61,979 nt of DNA from Neolentinus lepideus HHB14362 ss-1 (taxonomy: Eukaryota; Basidiomycota; Agaricomycetes; Gloeophyllales; Gloeophyllaceae), in NCBI GenBank assembly GCA_001632425.1, contig KV425609.1:146441-208419 (forward strand), read 5' to 3'. Below, piece after piece: positions 46,786 to 56,785 of the stretch. The position numbers and the translations under genes were made by a program. The stretch's first letter is position 1. The number at the start of each line of letters is the position of its first letter. Under the pieces are notes generated by a model. The model did no database searches and was not told the DNA's origin. It was given only the letters and a program-made list of their open reading frames with translations.

Positions 46786-48835
46786 CTAGTGAGCCTCCCG
46801 TTTCCGAGGCGTTGCCCTCAGAATGTCATCCACCCTGGATACTCCATCAGAACGTGCAAAAATATTGTTCAGATGGATACGCACCGCAAAATCATCTCCG
46901 CAGCTTCACTCGCACTGATAACTACTTGCCGCTTCAGCTTATAGCTCTCCGTGACCCCGAGCTCCTTCATCGATCCTACAATACCCTCGTTCATGTCTGT
47001 CCGGAACAGATCAATCTGCCTCGCTTCAAAATCAAAACAGACTATCACTCACCCAGCCCAGCATCCGCCCGGCCCTCATAATGCGCCGCCCTCAGCTTCG
47101 CCACCAAGTCCGCCGAATCGTATCCCGCATTATCAGCCAAGATCGTTGGTATCTGCCTGAGCGCCCGCGAGAACGCCTCGACAGCAAGCGCCTTCTTGCC
47201 CTTGACCGTCCGCGCCGCCTCGTCCACCGCACAGCTCATGAGCGTCTCCGCGCACCCGCCGCCAAGCACGACGCGCGTCTCCTTGACCGTCTGCGACAGC
47301 ACTGAGAGGGCATCGTGCAGCGAGCGGTCGGCTTCATCGACCATCTGGTTCGTCGACCCGCGCAGGACAACGGTGCACGCTTCGCCAGCTGCGACCCCGG
47401 AGAATTTGATGAGCTGCGGGGTATCAGCAAATGAAAGTTTATTGTATCAGAGGACACCCACCTTGTCCTCGCCGATCATGATCTCCTCGATGAGCTCGCA
47501 TCTCCCGAGCTTAACGAGGTCCGGTCGGTCAAACGTGCTCGCGATCTCGCCTCCGGTGACGAGTGACAGCCGCTCGACGCCCTCAAAATCCGCGTGCTCG
47601 ATGGTCATGATGCCCTTCTCGGAGAGCAGGGCTTCGGGGTAGTTGTAGATGAGCTGTCGGTTGATAAAGCAGTTGATGCCGTGCGCAGCGATCGCGTCAA
47701 CTTTGGCTTTCATTTTTTCCTGGGAATACGGTGAGCAGGGAGCAAATGCCGGGTACGTCAGAATGCACGAACCCGTTCGGCACGCTCGAGTTCTGCGAGC
47801 TTGCCTGTGCTGTCCACCTTTACTCGCGCACCGAAGATCTTAATTTTGTCGGTGTCCATGGCTGCATAAAAGGTTAATAACAGCTAGATGGATGTGATGG
47901 TGTGATCGTACAGGTGTTGGCAATGAGGATCTTGGCGTTCTCCATCCGCTTCGGGCAGTTCACGCTGATTGTTTTCTCGAGAATAAACCCTAGGATGATG
48001 CCAAATGTCAACGGTGCTCATCCTCAATTTTACTTGACTAGTACCCTCATCGAGATATGAGTCTGTAAGCTTGCCGCCGACTTTCTTGATTATTTGTATG
48101 TGTTCGAGGTTCGTTGAGCCCTGACTGAATTTAGAACACACGGAGCCGTCATAGAATCGCTGGGTTATCCACCTTTAACCGTAGGACAGCATCGACGGCT
48201 AGATTTGCGAAGTAGTCTTTGTCCTGAGATAGGACTTTTGATGAAAGCGTCGTCCGCGCAATATTCAACAGGTCTTGTCGAAATTGTGATTGATCGGAAC
48301 TGAATAGCAGGAGTAGGCAGGCTGTAAATTGTTGCGTCAGAGTTTCTCATGAACCGTGACGCACCTATTGTCCACCGCAGCCTTCTCCAACGCTTTCAGT
48401 GCAGCAGCACTCGCAATCCGGTACCCCTCCACAACCGTCTGTGGATGGACCTTCTGTGCAATCAACTTCTCTACCTCCCTCAACAGCTCTGCGGCCAGAA
48501 CGCACACACTCGTCGTCCCGTCCCCAACCTCATCGTCCTGCACCTTCGAGATGTTCACCAAGATCTTCGCGGCCGGATTGTCAAGCTGTATTGATTTCAA
48601 AATCGTCGCGCCGTCATTCGTCACATTAATGTCGCCTGTTGACCCTGACTGCAGAATTTTGTTCATTCCTTTGGGTCCGAGAGTGGATTTAACGAGATCG
48701 CCCAAGGCCATTGCCCCGACGAACGAGGACAGACGCGCATTCTCCGCCTTCTCCTCTGTTGCCTGCAAGACAAGTCAATTGGCTATGTTAGAAGATAGAA
48801 TTCGCTGTGCGCACCTCCTCGCCGAATATGCTCAT
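46786..48835 (-). CDS. CCT2: T-complex protein 1 subunit beta (CCT2), cytosolic chaperonin
   Basis: CCT2 is one of eight subunits of the TRiC/CCT ring chaperonin, which folds actin and tubulin with ATP. Ten exons: 48835-48815, 48762-48365, 48299-48173, 48120-48045, 47989-47912, 47861-47773, 47719-47462, 47413-47053, 46996-46885, 46834-46786; 522 aa, the family size. ATP-site motifs are [10 protein letters not shown] (35-44), NDGATIL (56-62) and GDGTTSV (87-93); GGGCAETL and the C-terminal [21 protein letters not shown] also fit. The start MSIFGEE comes from a 21-nt first exon. Intron 8 must use the second AG (46997) to give AGLDMNEG. Convergent with the reductase. Confidence 0.96.
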
Positions 48836-49461
48836 CGACATTTTGGATGTTGGTAAAGAGCAATGTCCTGGAATTGCAGAATTGCACGCGTTAGACAGAG
48901 TAGGACCCCTACTACTATATATGGGGCAACTGCAATATTGTCTCATTTTCATGTCAATATTCCATAGTGCGCCGTATAGTATACAAATTCATACATGTAT
49001 ATGACTATTGTACATGTACGAGGTGAAAAAGTCAAAAGGATAGTGATGGGATAGCATATGTATATGCATGGCATCTGACATACCAAACGAAGAACTGAGC
49101 GATGTTGTGGCTCGCACACTCATGCACTTGCGTCTTGTTCCGCTGCCACCAAGGGCCTTATAATACCTTACAGCCAGGGATCGCAATTTCGCTCATAACT
49201 TTGGCTGTAGCTAGGATTTCATGCATCTGTTTTCGCGTTTCATTCTAGACGACCTTGAAGAAACGGGAATCTGGCAAGCGCTAGCCATAGTGTCAGCCAG
49301 CCAGCAGGCAGACTGTCTCATAATCGCAGAATAAAAGCAGACTTTTGGAATATATGCTCTGCCTCTGATGATCCCTACGCTTCACTCTTCCGCTTTATCG
49401 CCTGCTTTCTCTTCGCTATCCACGGTCACCTAGTGCTTCATACCTGCTCTCCTGCCTCGCT
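48836..49461. other. Intergenic, promoters of divergent genes
   Basis: This 626-bp gap lies between the CCT2 start (minus) and the hypothetical gene at 49462 (plus), so it should hold both promoters. It is AT-rich near 48900-49070. No exon or RNA gene is supported. Confidence 0.4.
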
Positions 49462-50082
49462 ATGGTCTTTAATACTCCCGCTTCGAAAGCATCTCGGAAT
49501 CGTACCAATACTTGGCCTCTATTCTCATTCCAATCGTCTTATAATGAACTCGTTGCCGCCTCGCCTTTGGTATCCTCGCCGTTACCAAGCCTTCACTTTG
49601 ACGGTGAATATCGCCGTCATGATCTTAGTCTCTTTACTGAATTGCATGAAGATACGACAGTGCGGCCCATAACCATGCCTAAGACTCGTCTCGCATGTGA
49701 GGAACACGTAGAATACCAGTCGTCCACCGAAACACCACCACGTCCGCCGTGCACGGCACCTTCCACCCCCGAGTTACCTTTGGAACCGGCAACCCCTAAT
49801 CCTGAACTCGCTAATGAATGGAGGGAACATGTCGCTCCTGAAGTCCTTAACGCCCTGTACGAAGTGCAAGCCCGCTTCAAGGACAAGATGATAAGGCTGT
49901 CCGCCATAAACGCTAGCAACGCCACCATCGAATCATTACCGAAAGTCGCCTCCCTCGAAATCGTGACGGACTACGTTGAGCTTGCGGGTCATATGGAGAA
50001 AGGACTTACCTTCCAGCACGCAAGCATGGACAGCGATCCTTTCATCTTCGACCGATATCTTGACCCCTCTGAGGTTGGCTGA
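49462..50082 (+). CDS. Hypothetical protein, 206 aa, single exon
   Basis: I do not recognise this protein. One uninterrupted frame runs from an ATG at 49462 to a TGA at 50082. The N-terminal third is Ser/Pro-rich. The middle is a Pro/Thr-rich acidic linker (TETPPRPPCTAPSTPELPL). The C-terminal part looks folded and helical (EWREHVAPEVLNALYEVQAR, MIRLSAINASNATIESL). No signal peptide or membrane helix is seen. Codon composition resembles the neighbouring genes and the frame is clean, which favours a real gene. It is divergent from CCT2. Confidence 0.55.
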   Translation: MVFNTPASKASRNRTNTWPLFSFQSSYNELVAASPLVSSPLPSLHFDGEYRRHDLSLFTELHEDTTVRPITMPKTRLACEEHVEYQSSTETPPRPPCTAPSTPELPLEPATPNPELANEWREHVAPEVLNALYEVQARFKDKMIRLSAINASNATIESLPKVASLEIVTDYVELAGHMEKGLTFQHASMDSDPFIFDRYLDPSEVG

Positions 50083-51215
50083 TACCTAGAACCGATGACT
50101 GTAATTCTGCGACTCAGCTGTTGTGACTGCCCTTTTCGCTCATTCTGATTCGCTTGTATTGGACCCCTTTGTTGTTTGGCCCTACCCTGCTGTATTTTCC
50201 GTGCTGCCGTGATACCCCTAACGTTGAATTGTATAATGTGATTACTGTAAGGCTGAAATATGCGCCGTTCACCAGTCCGGAGTGGCGTGCAATTTTGCCG
50301 CAGGACTGGCTACATCAGGAAAGTCTTTCGTCCTGATCACGAGACAAACCTGAGAAATTAATGCGAGATACTACAAAATATGGTAGTCGAGACTACAAAT
50401 GGCTGTCAATGTCAGTTTTAAGGACATTTGTAGTGACACTACAATCTTGTTGTAGCTGGGCCATTGACCAATCAGATGACCTAACTCGACGCGACTCCCA
50501 CGACTACAAAAGTCTGATGATCTGCCAGTGACAAGTCCGAAGTGGCCTGCCATGTGCTCTCACTTTCCCGATTTCCTGATGTAAAGAAGACTAGCGCAGT
50601 TTAATGACTCGATCTGAAGACAAAGAATGCGCTTAGCAATGGGTGCCCGCTTCTCGCGATGCTGTTATGTCGGTGTTCCTCGTATCAAATGGATCCAACT
50701 TCCGGAATCCGTGGGCTTCATGACCTCTGCCTTTAGTGAGTATCGCCCCGCCCGGATACGCTTATTCCTCCTCGGCTTCAATCAGAGTTCTGAAGGTCAG
50801 TGCACTTCGATCACTTTGCTCAGCTCGCATCTCCAGTCTAAACCAGAGAAGAAGACGCGTACTGCCGCGGACCTCGAAATGAAATAGTCTTCCCCACACA
50901 TGCTCCCGTTCCTGTCAAATTATCCTTCATTACCCCGCAACAGGACCGTCAGCTATTTTGGTTTACCCGGTTAGCACACTACATTCTACACCCACCGTTC
51001 ACTTGACCTTGTTCTCTCGCCAACTGGTATGGTCAGATGGGCTCACGGCACCCCATCCATTTGGGTGCGAGTGTCGCGTACTGGGAAATGAAGACCATTG
51101 GCTGTCCTCAGCATCAAATTTTTACGCGCGCGAATGGGGTGCAGCCGTACATATATGATATTACCTGGGACTTCGCGACAACGCTCGTCGTAACAGGAGC
51201 CTCTCAGCTCCCACC
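50083..51215. other. No gene seen; short palindromic ACTACAA motifs
   Basis: About 1.1 kb upstream of the sugar transporter. Between 50365 and 50510 ACTACAA/TTGTAGT motifs recur, including TTGTAGTGACACTACAA (7-bp arms) and GTAGTCGAGACTAC. Plus-strand frames at 50627-51267 show no family resemblance and are interrupted. The transporter promoter must lie at the right end, close to CCACCATGG at 51211-51219. Confidence 0.35.
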
Positions 51216-53589
51216 ATGGTCTCTTTCCTACCGACAGGCAAACCTTTGGTCTACCTTATCACAGTAACCTGCTCCGCAGGATTTCTTAACTTTGGTTACG
51301 GTGCGAGACTTTCTGTCTATGTATTCAGTGTGCGACTAAACGGCACGTAGACCAGGGAGTCTTCGCCGGCTCGCTCGTGTCACATTACTACCTCACAACA
51401 TTTGGGCCAAACCCTGAAACACCCCCGGATGCTTCGGTACAAGGGACTACGAGCGCACTGTTCGACGTTGGCGGAGCTGCGGGTGCCCTGGTAGTAATCT
51501 TCATCGGTGCTCTACTCGGTAGAAGGCGGACAATTCAGCTTGGATGGTGAGTCGACTTGGTCTCCGAGAAGTGTTTTCCTAGTACAATAAATGTCACGCA
51601 GCGTTCTTGTCACTATTGGGGCCATTTTGCAGGCAACCAGTAAGACGTTGGGACAACTTATTACCGGGCGGTAAGTGGGTCGACTAGTTTGCAGCGTCGC
51701 CTAATAGAGGTGTTAGTCTCATCACGGGCCTTGGAGTGGGTATGCAGGTGAGCTCCCAACATACCGTTGCAAATGGAGTCACTCATGTACAACACCTCAG
51801 ACAACGACTGTTCCAAACTACCTGGCAGAATGTACCCCCGCGGCTAGTCGCGGTGCACATATGGCAATCGAGATCTGTCTATGTGCTCTGGGACTCTTCT
51901 TGGCGCAGGTGAGCGTTCCGTGCAGTCTGTCTCTAGTAATGTGGAATGCTCAACGTGTTTCATTCCAGTGGATCAACTACTCTCAGGCGAATTCCGAGTC
52001 GAGCTTTGCGTTCGCCTTCCCTCTTTCTTTCCAAGTGATTTTTGCCATCTTCACTGGGTGCTTCTGCTTTATCTTGCCCGAATCTCCGCGGTGGCTCGTC
52101 TCCAGAGGGCGCGTAGAAGAAGCTGAGAAGGTGGTCACCCGGTTGCTGGGGCAGGGCTCGGAAACCCCGGAAGTCCGGCATTTGATGACAGAGATGCTAG
52201 GTGAGCTTTTGCGCTTATCTCTTCAAGTCAATAAACTTCACCGATTGTGGCTCCGTAGAGGCCGAGGAGCTGGAAACCGGAGGTGGAGCCAAAAGTCGCT
52301 TCAAGCAGCTATTCACGAGTGGCCCAACGCAGAATGCGCGACGTGTCGGACTTGCATGTCTGGTTGCCATCGGGCAGCAAGCGACTGGCGTCAACGCGTA
52401 AGTTTATGGAATTGTGTATCACGCCTGTTCGTCCACTCATTCGATCCACTTACAGAATTACATATTATGTACCTACTTTGCTCCAGAAGTATCTCAAGGT
52501 CGGAAGACATGGCAGTCGTGAGTCTTCTCTGTAACTACCCGTGTTTATTGCGTTCTTTGATCGTCATTTTGCGTAGTCCTGATCGGAGTACGTTTTTCAT
52601 TTCGAATCTGTGGCGATACACGAACGCAAACGTTGCATAGGGCTTCTTTTCCGTCGTCTCTTTCGTCTTCACTCTCCCGACAATTGTTCTCATTGACAAG
52701 ATAGGCCGTATTCCGCTCTTTATTATTGGCTGCGTAATACAGGTGTGAACGATCCGTGGAATACCCGCCGCCATGTGATGATGTCTTTTTAATAGGCCAT
52801 TTGCTGGATCATCATTGCAGCCTTGATTCCCACGGCCCCAGTGGGATCGTCTGTCTTCGGTGCCGTCATTGTTGCGTTTATCTTTATCTTCTTCGCATCC
52901 TACAGGTACGTGCAAGAAATTATCCATACCAATCCAAGGGACTCACAGCTCTATAGCACATGTTGGCTCGCTACTTCGTGGGGCTACGGTGCGGAGGTCT
53001 TACCATTAAACATCAGGTCTGACGGTAAGTGACAAGTGTCTATCCCGTCGCCCATGATATATAAACAGCGAATAGGACTGGGTTTCGCCGGTATATGGGT
53101 GTGGCAAGTATTTTCGGATGGATTCCGGGCTCCACCATAGCCTGACCGCTTTCCCAGGTTCTTCAACTTCGTTATTGTGGAATGGACGCCCACGGCCATT
53201 CAGAATGTGAGTACTAATCTAAGTATATCTCCTCCTTCGGAGCCGCTCACGCGATCGTTCCTTTATTTCCCATAGATCGGATACAGTGCGTGTTCCAGCA
53301 TCATCTAAGTGATCTCAGATAAGGCTCACATGAATCCTGATTCTCAGAATACTACGTCATTCTCGCAGTTTTTAATGTCGTGATGATTCCTATATTCTAC
53401 TATTGCGCTCCTGAGACGAGAGGCAAGACACTCGAAGAAATGGATTTCTACTTCGCCACAAAGTATGGTGCGCAGGCGGATCTGGCAGCAGTGGAAGCGC
53501 AACACCGTGTGCGCAAGAACGGTAGCGCCCAGGACAAGGAGAGTAGCTCTCAAATGGAGGAGGTGGAGAAGGGCTCTGGCTCTGTATGA
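51216..53589 (+). CDS. MFS sugar transporter (hexose/lactose-permease type), 16 exons
   Basis: A plasma-membrane proton:sugar symporter of the major facilitator superfamily. Sixteen exons: 51216-51300, 51351-51546, 51602-51670, 51717-51747, 51801-51908, 51969-52200, 52259-52397, 52456-52517, 52577-52587, 52641-52742, 52796-52905, 52957-53024, 53069-53090, 53158-53206, 53276-53285, 53348-53589; 1536 nt, 511 aa, all phases matching. Sugar-porter signatures are NFGYDQGVFAG, LGRRRTIQLG, GRLITGLGVGM, PNYLAECTPAASRG, PESPRWLVSRGR, IGQQATGVNAITYY, WGYGAEVLPLNIRS and CAPETRGKTLEEMD. Exons 9 and 15 are only 11 and 10 nt. The segment RSDANRTGFRRFF is unusual where AKG-type sequence is expected. Substrate unknown; VEWTPTAIQNIGYKYY resembles the lactose-permease branch. 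Confidence 0.93.
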
Positions 53590-54044
53590 ATAGTTAGTTG
53601 GTGGCGGAACGTGACACACGCTTGTATTATACGTAGATGGAAGCGCTGTAAGTTATGATCAGTTGGTATATCGCGATGGTATATCACGTACCACTGCATG
53701 ACTCAAAAATAAGCCGAACAGGGAAGCTGAATGAGTGCGACTTAGAGTGCACGTAATCTACCATCCGAGACCTACTTCAATCTCGGCAGTGAGAACTCTG
53801 TTGAGAGTCAGGACATAGATTCCGCGGCGTGATGCATCGAGCTTCGTCCTAATCAATATCACTTCTAGAGAGAGTCCGTAAGTTGCGAGAGGACTAGTGG
53901 TAGGGAAGTCAGCGCAGTTAAGCCCATAACAAACCGGATCAAGTCATGATAGATTATAAGTACAATAAGATATGTCACAAGCAGATACTTCGTAATATGG
54001 ACCTTCTTTACTATCCGAGCATTGATATCATAAGATTTCATCAT
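53590..54044. other. 3' intergenic region between convergent genes
   Basis: 455 bp between the stops of the transporter (plus) and the 7TM gene (minus). No exon, repeat or RNA gene recognised. Confidence 0.45.
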
Positions 54045-55216
54045 TCATACAGTACCAAAGTCGTCGCGATTTGCTTCCTTCTGTCGAGATACATACACCA
54101 CTTCAAGGTGTTGTAGAGAGCTAGAAGGAGCACACTTGATATCCGAGGAGATGAGTGGAGCAGGAGACACAGGTACAAGTGTTCTGGTGTTAGAGGAAGC
54201 GGAAGACAACGGATCTTCCTGTCTCCTCTCCCCGGCGGAGTTACCCGTGCTCAAAGAGGTCAGCGGGAGTCCCGCCATAGCCCTAAGCTGTCGCTGGTGG
54301 AATAACTTGAGGTTGAGGAAGACCCGAGTCCCCATACACGTCACCATGACAGTCGAGAACGGGACAGCAGTCGGTTTAAGCATATCGTGTGCAGAGCCCA
54401 AGGCTTGAATGGCGAGGATGGTAACATTTGTGACAGTCGTAAGGGAGAAGTATAACAGGCTGTCTTGATAAATAAGCTTGCCTACTTTCGAGCGGACGGT
54501 TTTCTCCCCATTAAGCTTGACTAGGGTAAGGCAGAGGATCACCGCGTCAAATGCCACTGAGGAGCCGTAGCTAATCGGTGCCCAAGAGATGATTGGATGT
54601 ATCTGGCAATTAGAGCCGAAGGGCGTCGCTGGTCCGGTGGATGCGCTATATTGAGTGGCTACGGCAATCTGTAGGAATAAAGCTCGGATGAGGCGTATGA
54701 GTGGCAAAGTATGGATGAGCAGACACACCCAACATCCCAACATGAGTACGTAAAAGAATATGACGATCACATAGACGAGTTTATAACCGCTCCACATGGC
54801 AATGAGTCGATAGGCAAATATAATACCAGAGGATGCCACCACTAGAACGGCACCAACCTGGCTGGCAATGACTGCCACTTGGCAATGACTGCTCTGGACG
54901 GCACTGAAAAATAAGGCAGGGAAGGTAGCAAGAATTCCGGAGTATCGAAGGACAATGAAGCTGTGGGTCGCATGATGAGCGGTTGAGATATTCATAGGAA
55001 AACATGAACACTTGCAACCATGATGCAGGCGTCTTCCACAGTTGCTTGTTGGATGTCTCATACAGCTTGATTTCGTCCGGAAGTAAGAGGAAACTAGAGC
55101 CGAGGCATTTTCGGATTATGCGCGACTAGAGCTCCGACGGGAATGACTCACAAGTCCCACACAACGATTGCAAAGGCAACCGAGACCGTGATGGCAATGG
55201 TTACTACACGGAGCAT
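54045..55216 (-). CDS. DUF6533-type seven-helix membrane protein
   Basis: A basidiomycete family of unknown function, receptor-like in layout. Exons 55216-55152, 55093-55019, 54960-54729 and 54668-54045 give 331 aa in consistent phase. The N-terminal DUF6533 pattern is VVWDFFLLLPDEIKLY, WKTPAS and LRYSGILATFPALFF. Further on are SQVGAVLVVASSGIIFAYR, LMLGCW-IAVATQY, TGPATPFGSNCQ, SWAPISYGSSVAFD and VMVTCMGTRVFLNLKL, then a Ser-rich cytosolic tail. Intron 3 (54728-54669) is 60 nt, in frame and without a stop, so its retention would add 20 hydrophobic residues. The start at 55216 is uncertain: in-frame sequence upstream (CTKLCYIL) may belong to another short exon. Convergent with the transporter. 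Confidence 0.78.
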
Positions 55217-56785
55217 CAAAATGTAGCATAACTTTGTGCACTGTGCGGCTCACCTCGTTGTCCTTGAAAGACTTCATATTGCTGCAAGCTCATACCTGGC
55301 GGCAGAGGGATCTCAGCCGTGCTTGATATGGGTAGTTGGGAAGAGGCTGGCATGGCTGGTTGGGCTCAAGCGCAAGGAAGCAAGTACTGCAAGAGGTCGA
55401 GGACTTAGGAGAGCGAATGATTCCCAGGGTATTTGCTTGTCTGTGGAGGCTAACTTGAGATTCAGCGCGATCTGTGCAATACGCCTCCAAGCGTATCAAA
55501 TTCAGACTGGTGAAAAAGCATGCGTGAAAATGCTATGAAAGCGTTGAGATGAAATAGGTGGCACCAGGGCGGCTTGAGACACTGACCACTTCAGTAAGGC
55601 AATGGTATGCGTCGGGTACTAGTGCTATAGGGGTTTGACTCCCAGTAGCCTCAGGCTCAGGACAGGGCCTTTCCCGTTAAGTCGACCGCCTCACAGGCTA
55701 TTTCCTAATCATCACTAGGCAACAGTGTGATGTGACTCAACTGTTTCATATCGGTGTAAGATTACATCAAGCTGATCAGCCTTGGAATATGCTTACCACT
55801 ACAATATTTCAGCATGATAGGGTTGATATCATGGCCTCGAGTCATTCGCAAGTGCTGAAGTGTCTGTTACATCATCACAAGGTGGACTAGTGTTTCAAGC
55901 AAAGTAATCTGTAATCTGTGTCGACTTCATTTGCTCTGCTGGTTCCAAATGTCTGGCGTACGAACGTCGCCTGAATCAACTCCAGCTTGCGCGCGAAGTC
56001 TGGATCCAGCTCAACATATCACTCACAATTTCCCACTCGATTATTAGGTCCAGTAAGCCACCGATGGACGTACGGTACCGGTTCCTTCTCCGCAACACCC
56101 CCATATTCTCGAGGTGAGTCAATCCCTATGCGACCCCTTGTTCTGCATCATCAATGTTGGATTGAAAGTTGGACCCAGAAGAGGTGAGATGGGGATTGTC
56201 GCGTTGGGAACAACAGTTGAGGGGCGAAGGGAATGCCTACCTTGCGCTAGCAATGGCGGATCGTTGTTACATCAATGGTTGATGTAACAACGATCCGCCA
56301 CTGCTGGAAGTAGTAAGCACTCGAGAAATGCCTCCGCGCAGGACGAGCACAGCTGGCGACTTCGCCGACTATTCACAGGCAGTTCCGGATGAGGAGACCA
56401 AGTGCCCATAATCAGCTATCGGACACTGATGATTCTGCATAGTCTGTGCTCTTGCTACTCACTTGACTGAAAAAGATGAACAACAAAGATATGATGGATG
56501 GAGGTAGATGGTGTGGCGGGAGGTCACCCCCAGTCAAAATCGACAAGATAGCCAGCGATCACGGTAGAGTAAGCGTGATTCAGTCGGAATAATATTCATT
56601 AAAGTACCACTTCCGTCTAAGCAGCTTCCCGATTGGGTAAGCCCAGCGCTGCTCGTGTCACGCCATGGCATTCGTAGCGGTAGCATCCTCTGTAGTCCAG
56701 TTGCATGGCAATAATAGAGACATTGCATTTGTCGCATCTTTCTCGCTAAGTCCGTCTTGCAATCGCTGGCTTCGATACACGCAAG
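55217..56785. other. No gene seen; left flank of the second CACTA locus
   Basis: About 1.57 kb with no supported exon. A perfect hairpin lies at 56254-56300 (listed separately). The left terminus of the transposon carrying the gene at 56786 must be here if the element is intact, but I could not pick out a CACTA-like end with confidence (candidates CACTCGAG near 56318 and CACTGATG near 56425). Confidence 0.4.
56254..56300. repeat. Perfect 22-bp inverted repeat with 3-base loop
   Basis: The left arm (56254-56275, TGGCGGATCGTTGTTACATC and two A) is exactly mirrored by 56279-56300, separated by TGG. Outside, pairing continues for about 7 bp with two mismatches (CTAGCAA against CTGCTGG). It lies 490 bp upstream of the transposase start. 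It could be a transposon-end foldback, a regulatory hairpin or a miniature palindrome; no second copy was seen. Confidence 0.7.

Noticed and set aside
47196..47642. Plus-strand frames across CCT2
   Set aside because: They are antisense shadows of conserved CCT2 exons.
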